A stretch of 39,665 bases of DNA, taken from NCBI RefSeq assembly GCF_009857815.1, contig NZ_WVVW01000015.1, forward strand, positions 1 through 39,665, in the 5' to 3' direction. The stretch comes from Pseudomaricurvus sp. HS19. GTDB taxonomy: Bacteria > Pseudomonadota > Gammaproteobacteria > Pseudomonadales > Cellvibrionaceae. Of this stretch, positions 32,614 to 39,665 are shown in pieces. The notes under the pieces are model-generated. The model ran no database searches. It was given only the letters and a program-made list of their open reading frames with translations, and was not told the origin of the DNA. The translations under genes were made by a program, and so were the position numbers. Every line of letters begins with the position of its first letter. Position 1 is the stretch's first letter.

Positions 32614-33088
32614 GGCTCACAACCGTTGGGTGATCGCCTGTTCCTACCTGTTGGCACTGCTGCTGATGGCGCTGCCGCTGAGCCCGCCCAATGGCTGGTT
32701 GCGCCCCGAATTTGTGGCCATCCTGGTAATTTACTGGCTGATGGTAATGCCCCAGCAGACCAGCATTATCGTAATCTGGGTGGTGGGCTGCCTGCAGGAC
32801 CTGCTGGAGGGCGTGGCTCTGGGTCAGCATGCCATGGCGCTGATGGTGGTCGCCTATGTGGGGTTGCTCTCCTACCAGCGTATGCAAAATACCACGGTGT
32901 GGCGGCAGATGTTTACCGTATTTGTGGTGCTCGGCCTTCATCAATTGGTCATTAACTGGGTGCACAGCCTGTCGGGTTCAGCAGCGCCCTCGCTGGTATT
33001 CCTGTTGCCGGCATTTGTCAGTGCCCTGTTGTGGCCGGTGTTTTACATGTTACTGGAGCGGCTGCGCCGTTACTGGCGAGTCGCCTGA
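32600..33088 (+). CDS. mreD: Rod-shape-determining protein MreD
   Basis: A 162-residue integral membrane protein of five or more hydrophobic segments (CSYLLALLLMALPLSPP, EFVAILVIYWLMVMP, IVIWVVGCLQDLLEGVALGQHAMALMVVAYVG, MFTVFVVLGLHQLVINWV, LVFLLPAFVSALLWPVFYMLL). The LQDLLEGVALGQHA motif is typical of MreD. GTG start at 32600, overlapping mreC, which implies translational coupling. Confidence 0.93.
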   Translation: MVPVKAHNRWVIACSYLLALLLMALPLSPPNGWLRPEFVAILVIYWLMVMPQQTSIIVIWVVGCLQDLLEGVALGQHAMALMVVAYVGLLSYQRMQNTTVWRQMFTVFVVLGLHQLVINWVHSLSGSAAPSLVFLLPAFVSALLWPVFYMLLERLRRYWRVA

Positions 33089-33103
33089 ATTGCGCTCAGC
33101 GTC

Positions 33104-33132
33104 CTGTTGTTGGCGCACAGATTGGCTACAAT
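33104..33132 (+). promoter_or_regulatory. Possible maf promoter
   Basis: CTGTTG (33104-33109), 17 bases, TACAAT (33127-33132), in the 72-base gap between mreD and maf. The -10 is good and the -35 is weak. Confidence 0.35.
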
Positions 33133-33160
33133 GCGGTCCTGATGATCAAGGATCGTGTTC

Positions 33161-33751
33161 ATGACTTCCCTTTACCTCGCCTCCCAATCCCCCCGGCGCC
33201 GTGAATTGCTGGCGCAGATTGGTGTCCATATTGAAACCCTCTCTGTAAACGTGCCCGAGGTGCCTGCTGCCGGTGAGAGTCCGGAGCAGTATGTCTGCCG
33301 TCTGGCGCTGGAGAAATCCCGTGCCGGTGTGCTGCGGTTGAGTGAGCTGGGGCTCCCCGGGCGGCCGGTGCTGGGCGCAGACACCATTGGGGTTTGCGCA
33401 GGGCGTTTACTGGAAAAACCGGTGGATGAAGAGGACGCGGTTGCCATGCTGATGCTGATGTCCGGCCGCGATCACCTGGTGCATACCGCGGTGGCCCTGT
33501 CGAACCCGGGTCAGCAGGAGATCCGCCTGGTCACCACAGAGGTGCGTTTCCGCCCTTTTGATGAAGAGGTGGCCCGACGCTACTGGGCGACCGGCGAGCC
33601 TGCCGACAAGGCCGGTGCCTATGGTATACAGGGCCGGGGTGCGGCACTGGTAGAGCACATCAACGGCAGTTACAGTGGGGTAGTGGGGTTGCCGCTGGCC
33701 CAGACCTGTGAACTGCTGGATCTATTCGGGGTACCCTATTGGCAGGGCTGA
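33161..33751 (+). CDS. maf: Maf-family nucleotide pyrophosphatase (YhdE type)
   Basis: A 196-residue Maf protein, which hydrolyses dTTP, UTP or modified nucleotides to the monophosphate. Landmarks are LASQSPRRRELLAQIG at the N-terminus (SxSPRR substrate loop), LGADTIGV, a GRDHLVHTAVAL segment and the GAYGIQGRGAALVEHINGSYSGVVGLPL block. The usual D-T-x-V motif has I-G-V here, a conservative change. The ATG at 33161 follows AAGGA by eight bases. Its place between mreD and rng is the conserved gammaproteobacterial location of yhdE. Confidence 0.94.
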   Translation: MTSLYLASQSPRRRELLAQIGVHIETLSVNVPEVPAAGESPEQYVCRLALEKSRAGVLRLSELGLPGRPVLGADTIGVCAGRLLEKPVDEEDAVAMLMLMSGRDHLVHTAVALSNPGQQEIRLVTTEVRFRPFDEEVARRYWATGEPADKAGAYGIQGRGAALVEHINGSYSGVVGLPLAQTCELLDLFGVPYWQG

Positions 33752-33839
33752 CCCATTGGCAGGCCTGAATACCTCAGTGACTGCTGCAGTCGTCCCAAAA
33801 TAACAAGCGTCAGGTAATCCTGCGGACAGAAAAGAGACT

Positions 33840-35333
33840 ATGAGCGAAGAATTACTGGTCAACGCCTCGCCCACCGAAACCCGTACGGCACTGGTGGAAA
33901 ACGGTATGTTGCAGGAGGTCTACATTGAGCGCACCCAGCGCAAGGGACATGTAGGCAATATCTATAAAGGCAAGGTGGTGCGGGTACTGCCGGGCATGCA
34001 GGCGGCGTTTGTGGATATCGGCCTGGAGCGGGCCGGTTTTATTCACGCCGCCGATATTGCCCCGCTGGGCAAGGATGGTATGGAGGATCGCAGTGCGCCG
34101 GTGGAGGATATTCGCGGCGCGGTGCGCGAGGGGCAGGTGCTGGTGGTGCAGGTGGTCAAGGACCCCATTGGCACCAAGGGCGCGCGCCTGACCACTCATT
34201 TATCCGTGTCCGGCCGCTATCTCGTCTATATGCCGCAAACCCGCCACATTGGCATCTCCACCCGCATTGAGGATGAGCAGGAGCGCGCGCGCCTGAAAAC
34301 CCTGGTGGAAGAGCAGGTAGCCGAACTGGAGCAGGAGCCCGAGGCCGGCAAGGCCAATGGCGGCTTTATTATCCGTACGGTTGCCGAGGGCGTGGCGGGG
34401 GAAGAGTTGTGCGCTGATATCCCTTTCCTTTACCGCCTCTGGAACGACATTGAGGAGCGCTCCCGCACGGCACCGGCCGGTTCGGTTATTCATGAAGACC
34501 TGCCTCTGTTCCTGCGCACGGTGCGTGACCTGATCAAGCCCCACATCGAAAAGGTGCGGGTGGACTCCCGCGAGGTGCACGGCAAGATGGTTCACTTTGC
34601 CCGCAAGTACGCCCCCGAAGTGGTGGAAAAAATCGAGCACTATCCCGGTGAGCGGCCGCTGTTTGAACTCTATGGCGTCGAGGAAGAGATCCAGAAGGCC
34701 CTGGTGCACAAGGTGCAGCTCAAGTCCGGTGGTTACCTGATCATTGAGCAGACTGAAGCAATGACCACTGTGGACGTCAACACCGGCGCCTTTGTCGGTC
34801 ACCGCAACCTGGAAGAGACCATCTTCAAAACCAACCTGGAGGCCGCCACCGCCATTGCCCGCCAGCTGCGCCTGCGCAATATCGGCGGCATTATTATTCT
34901 CGACTTTATCGACATGAAAGAGTCCGAGCACCAACGCCAGGTGCTGCGTACGCTGGAAAAGATGATGGAGCGGGATCATGCCAAAACCTCCATCACCGGC
35001 GTCTCCGAGCTGGGGCTGGTGGAGATGACCCGCAAGCGCACCCGTGAATCCCTCGGGCAGGTGATGTGTGAGCCCTGCCCGGTGTGTCAGGGCCGCGGCT
35101 CGCTCAAGTCCGCCGAGACCGTCTGCTACGAGATCTTTCGCGAAATCCTGCGTGAAGCGAGAGCCTACAACAACGAGAAATTCCTGGTACTGGCGTCGCA
35201 GGTGGTTATCGACCGGCTGCTGGACGAGGAGTCTTCAAACGTTGCCGACCTGGAAGAGTTCATCAGTTGCACCATTCAGTTTCAGGTGGAAAGCATCTAC
35301 ACCCAGGAACAGTACGACATCATTCTGGTTTAG
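33840..35333 (+). CDS. rng: Ribonuclease G
   Basis: A 497-residue endoribonuclease of the RNase E/G family, acting on 16S rRNA 5' maturation and mRNA decay. The S1 domain lies near residues 38-120 (GNIYKGKVVRVLPGMQAAFVDIGLERAGFIH). The catalytic segment TTVDVNTGAFVGHRNLEETIFKTNLEAA carries the metal-binding aspartate region, followed by GGIIILDFIDM. The zinc-link cysteines are in CEPCPVCQGRG. It lacks the long RNase E C-terminal scaffold, so rng rather than rne. ATG at 33840. It lies four bases before yhdP. Confidence 0.96.
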   Translation: MSEELLVNASPTETRTALVENGMLQEVYIERTQRKGHVGNIYKGKVVRVLPGMQAAFVDIGLERAGFIHAADIAPLGKDGMEDRSAPVEDIRGAVREGQVLVVQVVKDPIGTKGARLTTHLSVSGRYLVYMPQTRHIGISTRIEDEQERARLKTLVEEQVAELEQEPEAGKANGGFIIRTVAEGVAGEELCADIPFLYRLWNDIEERSRTAPAGSVIHEDLPLFLRTVRDLIKPHIEKVRVDSREVHGKMVHFARKYAPEVVEKIEHYPGERPLFELYGVEEEIQKALVHKVQLKSGGYLIIEQTEAMTTVDVNTGAFVGHRNLEETIFKTNLEAATAIARQLRLRNIGGIIILDFIDMKESEHQRQVLRTLEKMMERDHAKTSITGVSELGLVEMTRKRTRESLGQVMCEPCPVCQGRGSLKSAETVCYEIFREILREARAYNNEKFLVLASQVVIDRLLDEESSNVADLEEFISCTIQFQVESIYTQEQYDIILV

Positions 35334-35336
35334 TGC

Positions 35337-38300
35337 ATGGTGAGGCAAGCGGCCGGTTGGCTGGCGCGAAAATTCTGGGGCACGCTGGCGCTGCTGCTGA
35401 TTGTGGCGGCGGTGCTGGTGCAGCTGGGCCGGGAGATGGCGCCAAGCCTGACACTTCATCGCGATTATCTGCAGGACTACTTTTCAGAACGCTTATCCTC
35501 CCGGGTTGAGCTGGGGGCCCTGCACGCCCGCTGGGAGGGGCTGAAGCCCGAGCTGCTGGTGCGGGATTTCCGGCTGTATAACCCTGCCGGGCAAGCAGTC
35601 CTGTCAGCCGAGAGGGTGGAGTTGAGGCTGGATGTGCTGAGCAGTGTCATGAGCCGCCGACTGCGCTTTGCGGAGCTGCGTTTCGGTGGTTTACAGGCCG
35701 AATTGCAGCAGGATCAGGAGGGTCGCTGGGGCCTGCCGGGTATTGCGCGGGCCAAGCCGGATAACAATGAGATTGCCGATCCCCTGGATATGTTTCTGGT
35801 GGGTCGGGACGTGGAGCTTACCGGAGCCAGGATAGCACTCACCTTTGCAGATGGCTCCCGGCGGGATTTCAGGGCCAACGCCGTGACACTGGAAAATGAC
35901 GGCGATTTTCACCGCTTTGTCGCTTCCATCGGCCACGAACAGCAACAGAGCGCCAGGTTAATCTTTGAGGGGCATGGCAATCCGCGGCAAGCGGATGAGT
36001 TCCGCGGCCGCGGCTATTTGCGTTTACAGGCTTTCCGTACCGCAGGCCTGATGGAGCTGGCGGGCCCGGCCCTGCCGGGGCGCGACTATCTCGGCAGCGG
36101 AGCAGTGGATGCCGAGGTGTGGCTCACCATCGAACCGGAGCGCGCCATGGGGCTCTCGGGTCGCTGGGCGTTCACCGTTCCGGATGCTGCAGCCGGAGTT
36201 CCTGCAGGTACTACCGGCCTGCCGGGCAAGCTGGCGTCGGAGCTGAGCGGCACCCTGACCCCGGATGGTGATTGGCGGTTTGATCTGCGGCAGCTGCAGA
36301 TCCATTGGGCTGATGGAGATATGCAGCCCCTGGATGTGTCGCTCAGCGGCGGGCTGCAGGCCGATACTGTGCAACTGGCCGTGCCGGAGCTGGATCTGGG
36401 GCGGTTAACCCGTCACCTGGCGAGGGTGCAGTCGCTGCCGGATGTGGCGCACAGGCTATTGGCGGAGCTGGGCATCGCAGGGGTGATGAAGTCGTTGCTG
36501 GTAACGCTGCCGGTGTCCCGGCCGGCAGACTTCCGCCTGCAGGCGACTTTGCAGAAGGTGGGCATTGCGTCCTGGAAAGGGGTGCCACAGCTGACCAATG
36601 TCACCGGCTATCTCGATACCGGCCTGCTGAGTGGGGCGGTAACGCTCGACAGTGAAGACGGCTTCCTTATGCATTACCCGGGCATCTATGAGCAGCCCTT
36701 CCAGTTCGACTACGCGTCCGGCCGGGTGGCCTGGAAAGTGGATAAAGAAGCCAACCAGGTGCTGGTTAACAGCGGTCTGCTGAGCATGCAGGGTGAACTG
36801 GGGGATGCCCATGGCTTTTTCTACCTGGATGTCCCGTTTCAACCCCATACCCGTCCGCTGGAGCTGACGCTGCAGATCGGCCTGCGCGACGGCGACGTTG
36901 CCAACCATAAGCGGCTGGTGCCGCAGGTGGTTCCGGAGTCTCTGTTGGGCTGGCTCGATGCCGCGCTGCAGGGGGGCAGGGTGTCGTCCGGTGGTTTTGT
37001 CATGAACGCCATGTTCGGTGAGGGCGCCAGCCACAGTCGGGCGGTGCAGCTGGCGCTCAACGTTGTCGACGGTGACCTCCACTACCACCCCGATTGGCCG
37101 GCAGTCACCAATGCGCATGGATTGGTGCAGGTGGATGACCGTTGGGTGCACGCTGCCATTGATGGTGGGCAGCTGCTGGGTGCGACTGTGCAGAGGGTTG
37201 AGGTAGACACCCGTCCCTCGACGGCAGCGACTGGCGGGACTTTGCTGGGAATACGGGGCACTCTTTCGGGGCCGGCGCAAACCGGACTCGATATTCTGGC
37301 GGTGCCACCCTTGCGGGAACGTATTGGCGAGGCCATGCAGACGTGGCGGGCGAGCGGGGAAATCGACGCCAGCGTGACGTTGCAGATTCCGCTCTCCGCT
37401 GACGAGCAGCAGCTGCAGAAGCAGGATGTGCAGGTGCAACTGCGGGATGTGGACCTCTCAATGGAGGGGCCGGGTCTTGAGTTCAACAGGGTGCGGGGTG
37501 ACTTGCGCTTTGACAATCGCACCGGCCTGAGCGCCACCTCATTAACGGGCCGCTTTTGGGGGCAGCCGGTGCGAGCTGCCATCAGCAGTCAGTGGCAGGG
37601 CGATGTACAAAGTACCCGTGTCGGCTTTTCCGGCACTCTGGATCCGGAACGGCTGATGCGCTGGTCTCGACGGCCGGAGCTCGGATTTGTGTCCGGGCTG
37701 ACCGATGTGCAGGGCAGCGCTACCATCAGGGCCGGGGAGCCGCTGCAGCTGGCTTTCTCCTCGTCTTTGCAGGGCGCTACCGTGGATCTGCCGGCACCGT
37801 TTGGCAAGATGCCAGAGGATTCCCGGGAGCTGACGGTTGCTGTGCCGGTTGATAGCGATGGTTTCCGTATAAACCTGGTGTACGACGAAATTCTCGGTCT
37901 GTACTACCAGCATACCGGCACCGAAGACCGCGGGGATATCGCTCTTGGCCATGGGGCAGTGGCACAGTTGCTTGGCCGTGCAAACACGCCTGCGGCTGAC
38001 GGCTTGAGGGTCAGGGGGACGGTGGATTGGTTTGATGTCCCGAAGTGGTCGGCGGTGCTGGATCGCTATCAGCAATATTCCAGCGTGGGGACGGGAGTGG
38101 CGGCGAAGTCCGGTGGCTCAACGGGCGATCTCAAAGTCAGTCTGGATGTACTGCTGCAAACCTTGCACTGGGGGGATGTAGAGCTATCGGGTGTTGCCAT
38201 CAGTGGTGGTCATGATTATGACCGCTGGAAGATCAATCTGGATGATGAAACGCTCCGCGGCAGTATTACGCTTGCGGATAGCGGTGAACCTATGCTGCTG

Positions 38301-39305
38301 GATCTGGATTATGTTCGCTGGACCCAGCCGCCATCAACCTCCGGTCCTGTAGAAGAGGGTGCTGCGGTGCGCGATAGTTGGCTGGCCCGGGTTACTGCAG
38401 GGCTGAACCCGGAAAGCGTCCCTCCAATCAGCTTTACTGTGCGGGAGATCAGTGTGGATGGGCAGGACTTTGGTGCCTGGAAGGGTGACTTGCGCACCGA
38501 TGCCAGTGGTTACTACCTCAGCGGTATTGTCGGGAGCGCCCGGGGCTTGCAGGTCAGTGGCCTGGGCGACAGCGGGGCGTTACTCGGCTGGCAGGTGGGT
38601 GGTAATACCGCGTTCAGTGGTCTGTTGAGTGGCAGTGACCTGGCGGAGATAGCCAAAGCGTGGCGCATGCCGGTTACCTTTGATGCCGCAGAGGGCGCGG
38701 CCGGTATCGACCTGAACTGGCCGGGCGACCCACTGCAATTCTCGCTGCCCGACAGTCAGGGGCGCATGGATTTCAACATCCGCAAAGGGCGCTTCTTTAA
38801 AACTACCGGCCAGGCCAGTGATGCCTTCCTCAGGCTGGTAGGGCTGTTTAACTTCGACAATTGGGTGCGTCGCCTGCAGCTGGACTTCTCCGATGTCTAT
38901 AAGTCCGGTACCCCCTTCGATAGCGTCAGTGGCGAGCTGCAACTTGAGCGAGGCATGCTGAACCTGTCGTCACCGATAGAGGTGACCAACAGCTCGTCGC
39001 GACTGCAAATGGGCGGCCAGGTGAATCTGCGCGAAGAGACCCTGGATGCTTCACTGGTGGCCACTCTGCCGGTCGGGGGGAACGCTACACTGCTTACCGC
39101 CATGGCCGCCGGATTGCCGGCCGCGGCAGGTGTGTACCTGATCAGCAAGCTGTTCGCCAAGCAGGTAGACCGGGTCGCCAGTGTCAGCTATCGCATCACT
39201 GGCGAATGGAGTGACCCTGAAATCCGCTTTGATCGCCTGTTCGATAACCGCTCTGCGGAAAAGGCGGCGGAGGCCAGTCGGGAGCAGGGTAACGGTTCCC
39301 GTTGA
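35337..39305 (+). CDS. yhdP: YhdP-family AsmA-like protein
   Basis: A 1322-residue protein of the YhdP/TamB/AsmA-like group. In related bacteria these bridge inner and outer membranes and move phospholipids. One N-terminal membrane segment (WGTLALLLIVAAVLVQLG, residues about 14-31) is followed by the DUF3971-type region (RLSSRVELGALHARWEGLKPELLVRDF) and a very long beta-rich repeat-like body, forming a lipid groove in known homologues. The C-terminal part ends with a hydrophobic segment (LTAMAAGLPAAAGVYLISKLFAKQVD) and the AsmA-type SYRITGEWSDPEIRFDRLF. The ATG at 35337 is four bases from the rng stop. A conserved neighbour (nit/tldD) does not follow within the window. Confidence 0.94.
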   Translation: MVRQAAGWLARKFWGTLALLLIVAAVLVQLGREMAPSLTLHRDYLQDYFSERLSSRVELGALHARWEGLKPELLVRDFRLYNPAGQAVLSAERVELRLDVLSSVMSRRLRFAELRFGGLQAELQQDQEGRWGLPGIARAKPDNNEIADPLDMFLVGRDVELTGARIALTFADGSRRDFRANAVTLENDGDFHRFVASIGHEQQQSARLIFEGHGNPRQADEFRGRGYLRLQAFRTAGLMELAGPALPGRDYLGSGAVDAEVWLTIEPERAMGLSGRWAFTVPDAAAGVPAGTTGLPGKLASELSGTLTPDGDWRFDLRQLQIHWADGDMQPLDVSLSGGLQADTVQLAVPELDLGRLTRHLARVQSLPDVAHRLLAELGIAGVMKSLLVTLPVSRPADFRLQATLQKVGIASWKGVPQLTNVTGYLDTGLLSGAVTLDSEDGFLMHYPGIYEQPFQFDYASGRVAWKVDKEANQVLVNSGLLSMQGELGDAHGFFYLDVPFQPHTRPLELTLQIGLRDGDVANHKRLVPQVVPESLLGWLDAALQGGRVSSGGFVMNAMFGEGASHSRAVQLALNVVDGDLHYHPDWPAVTNAHGLVQVDDRWVHAAIDGGQLLGATVQRVEVDTRPSTAATGGTLLGIRGTLSGPAQTGLDILAVPPLRERIGEAMQTWRASGEIDASVTLQIPLSADEQQLQKQDVQVQLRDVDLSMEGPGLEFNRVRGDLRFDNRTGLSATSLTGRFWGQPVRAAISSQWQGDVQSTRVGFSGTLDPERLMRWSRRPELGFVSGLTDVQGSATIRAGEPLQLAFSSSLQGATVDLPAPFGKMPEDSRELTVAVPVDSDGFRINLVYDEILGLYYQHTGTEDRGDIALGHGAVAQLLGRANTPAADGLRVRGTVDWFDVPKWSAVLDRYQQYSSVGTGVAAKSGGSTGDLKVSLDVLLQTLHWGDVELSGVAISGGHDYDRWKINLDDETLRGSITLADSGEPMLLDLDYVRWTQPPSTSGPVEEGAAVRDSWLARVTAGLNPESVPPISFTVREISVDGQDFGAWKGDLRTDASGYYLSGIVGSARGLQVSGLGDSGALLGWQVGGNTAFSGLLSGSDLAEIAKAWRMPVTFDAAEGAAGIDLNWPGDPLQFSLPDSQGRMDFNIRKGRFFKTTGQASDAFLRLVGLFNFDNWVRRLQLDFSDVYKSGTPFDSVSGELQLERGMLNLSSPIEVTNSSSRLQMGGQVNLREETLDASLVATLPVGGNATLLTAMAAGLPAAAGVYLISKLFAKQVDRVASVSYRITGEWSDPEIRFDRLFDNRSAEKAAEASREQGNGSR

Positions 39306-39321
39306 TTAATTGGTAATTAAT
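39305..39321. repeat. AT-rich inverted repeat at the yhdP stop
   Basis: ATTAATT (39305-39311) and AATTAAT (39315-39321) around GGT, perfect seven-base arms. The repeat begins on the last base of the yhdP stop codon. It might be a protein-binding site or weak terminator; it is AT-only and not followed by a T-run. Confidence 0.4.
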
Positions 39322-39348
39322 GGGGCGCGAATATGGCGTTGCCGCGCC

Positions 39349-39376
39349 TTGAAATCACGGCTTGCTGGCCTATAGT
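39349..39376 (+). promoter_or_regulatory. Sigma70-like promoter 1 downstream of yhdP
   Basis: TTGAAA (39349-39354), 16-base spacer, TATAGT (39371-39376). There is no start codon with a ribosome site close by. A short direct repeat CCGACCTTGC follows near 39423-39442. Confidence 0.5.
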
Positions 39377-39495
39377 AAAAGTGAAGGCTTCCGGCGGGTG
39401 TTCTATCCCGTAGAGTCTGGTTCCGACCTTGCGCCGACCTTGCAGAAGGTTCGCGGCAAGCGCCTCAGAAAAATGATCTTCTTTGCAGAACCTCA

Positions 39496-39530
39496 TTGAC
39501 CAGCCGACCCCGGATAGGCATAATGCGCCT
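39496..39530 (+). promoter_or_regulatory. Stable-RNA-type promoter A (GC-rich discriminator)
   Basis: TTGACC (39496-39501), 17-base spacer, CATAAT (39519-39524), then the discriminator GCGCCT. The -10 plus discriminator has the form of rRNA and tRNA promoters that respond to growth rate and ppGpp. Confidence 0.62.
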
Positions 39531-39626
39531 CCCTTCAGATGAGGCGGCTTCTTCCCAGCAATATCAACGGGTTAGGGCTGCATTCTCGGATCTCGATGAG
39601 GTTCAGAAAAGATTGTTTGAAGGGGG

Positions 39627-39665
39627 TTGCGCAGCGCAAATTGATGCGTATAATGCGCGCCTCCT
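39627..39665 (+). promoter_or_regulatory. Stable-RNA-type promoter B at window end
   Basis: TTGCGC (39627-39632), 16-base spacer, perfect TATAAT (39649-39654), then GCGCGCCTCC. ATAATGCGC...CTCC is repeated from promoter A about 130 bases upstream. Tandem promoters of this shape are usual before rrn or tRNA operons, so such an operon probably begins just beyond the window. No coding region is seen in 39306-39665. Confidence 0.62.

Noticed and set aside
39400-39480. Possible tRNA gene after yhdP (GGTTC-like segments)
   Set aside because: No acceptor or anticodon stems could be assembled; the segments belong to short direct repeats.

Overview
The window is a GC-rich chromosomal segment of a gammaproteobacterium. 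The divergent pair gatCAB / mreBCD-maf-rng-yhdP is the arrangement known from Pseudomonas and its relatives. A PA4642-family gene, cysZ and an RhlB-type helicase are also present. The accessory content (TonB-dependent receptor, sodium:solute symporter, Rieske and TauD oxygenases, QseBC-like two-component genes) suggests a free-living, probably marine, relative in the Cellvibrionales direction. That placement is inference. I see no IS element, integrase, CRISPR array, tRNA or rRNA inside the window, and the coding style is uniform.

Layout. (a) 167-2002: a three-gene unit with a group II truncated hemoglobin in the middle. (b) 2189-6012: Rieske oxygenase, NTF2-like protein and TauD/TfdA-type dioxygenase, then a convergent AraC-family regulator; the gaps between the enzymes are rich in stem-loops. 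(c) 6290-7855: a small secreted protein, a CBS-domain protein and a convergent purine-type phosphoribosyltransferase. (d) 8062-16492: ten tightly packed genes that look like one operon. They encode a thermostable-hemolysin family protein, an AMP-dependent acyl ligase, a heme-oxygenase-like (HDO) putative diiron enzyme, an SDR and a periplasmic TPR-like protein, then a response regulator and kinase, a cupredoxin, an FTR1 permease and an exported protein. A tandem CTTAAG-N5-CTTAAG site lies just upstream, of the kind bound by PmrA/QseB/BqsR-type regulators, so the operon may be controlled by the regulator it encodes. (e) 16580-19183: a cobalamin riboswitch and cobO, then rhlB.

(f) 19289-25785: a TetR regulator, a divergent sodium:solute symporter, a TonB-dependent receptor, an alpha/beta hydrolase and a 3-hydroxybutyrate-dehydrogenase-like SDR. 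The same palindrome (AATTCATCA-GG-TGATGAATT and variants) sits inside the promoters of the symporter/tetR and, twice, at the receptor gene. This defines a small local regulon, perhaps for uptake and hydrolysis of a hydroxyacid ester or 3-hydroxybutyrate oligomer. (g) 25814-30259 (minus strand): cysZ, the PA4642-family gene, gatB, gatA and gatC. (h) 30639-39305: mreB, mreC, mreD, maf, rng and yhdP. (i) 39306-39665: no gene, but three promoter-like elements. Two have GC-rich discriminators of the stable-RNA type, suggesting that an rRNA or tRNA operon starts just past the window end.

The most interesting parts are the ten-gene operon (d), which couples a possible fatty-acyl/HDO biosynthetic cassette to a two-component system and an iron-permease module, and the TetR regulon (f), whose operators are directly readable.
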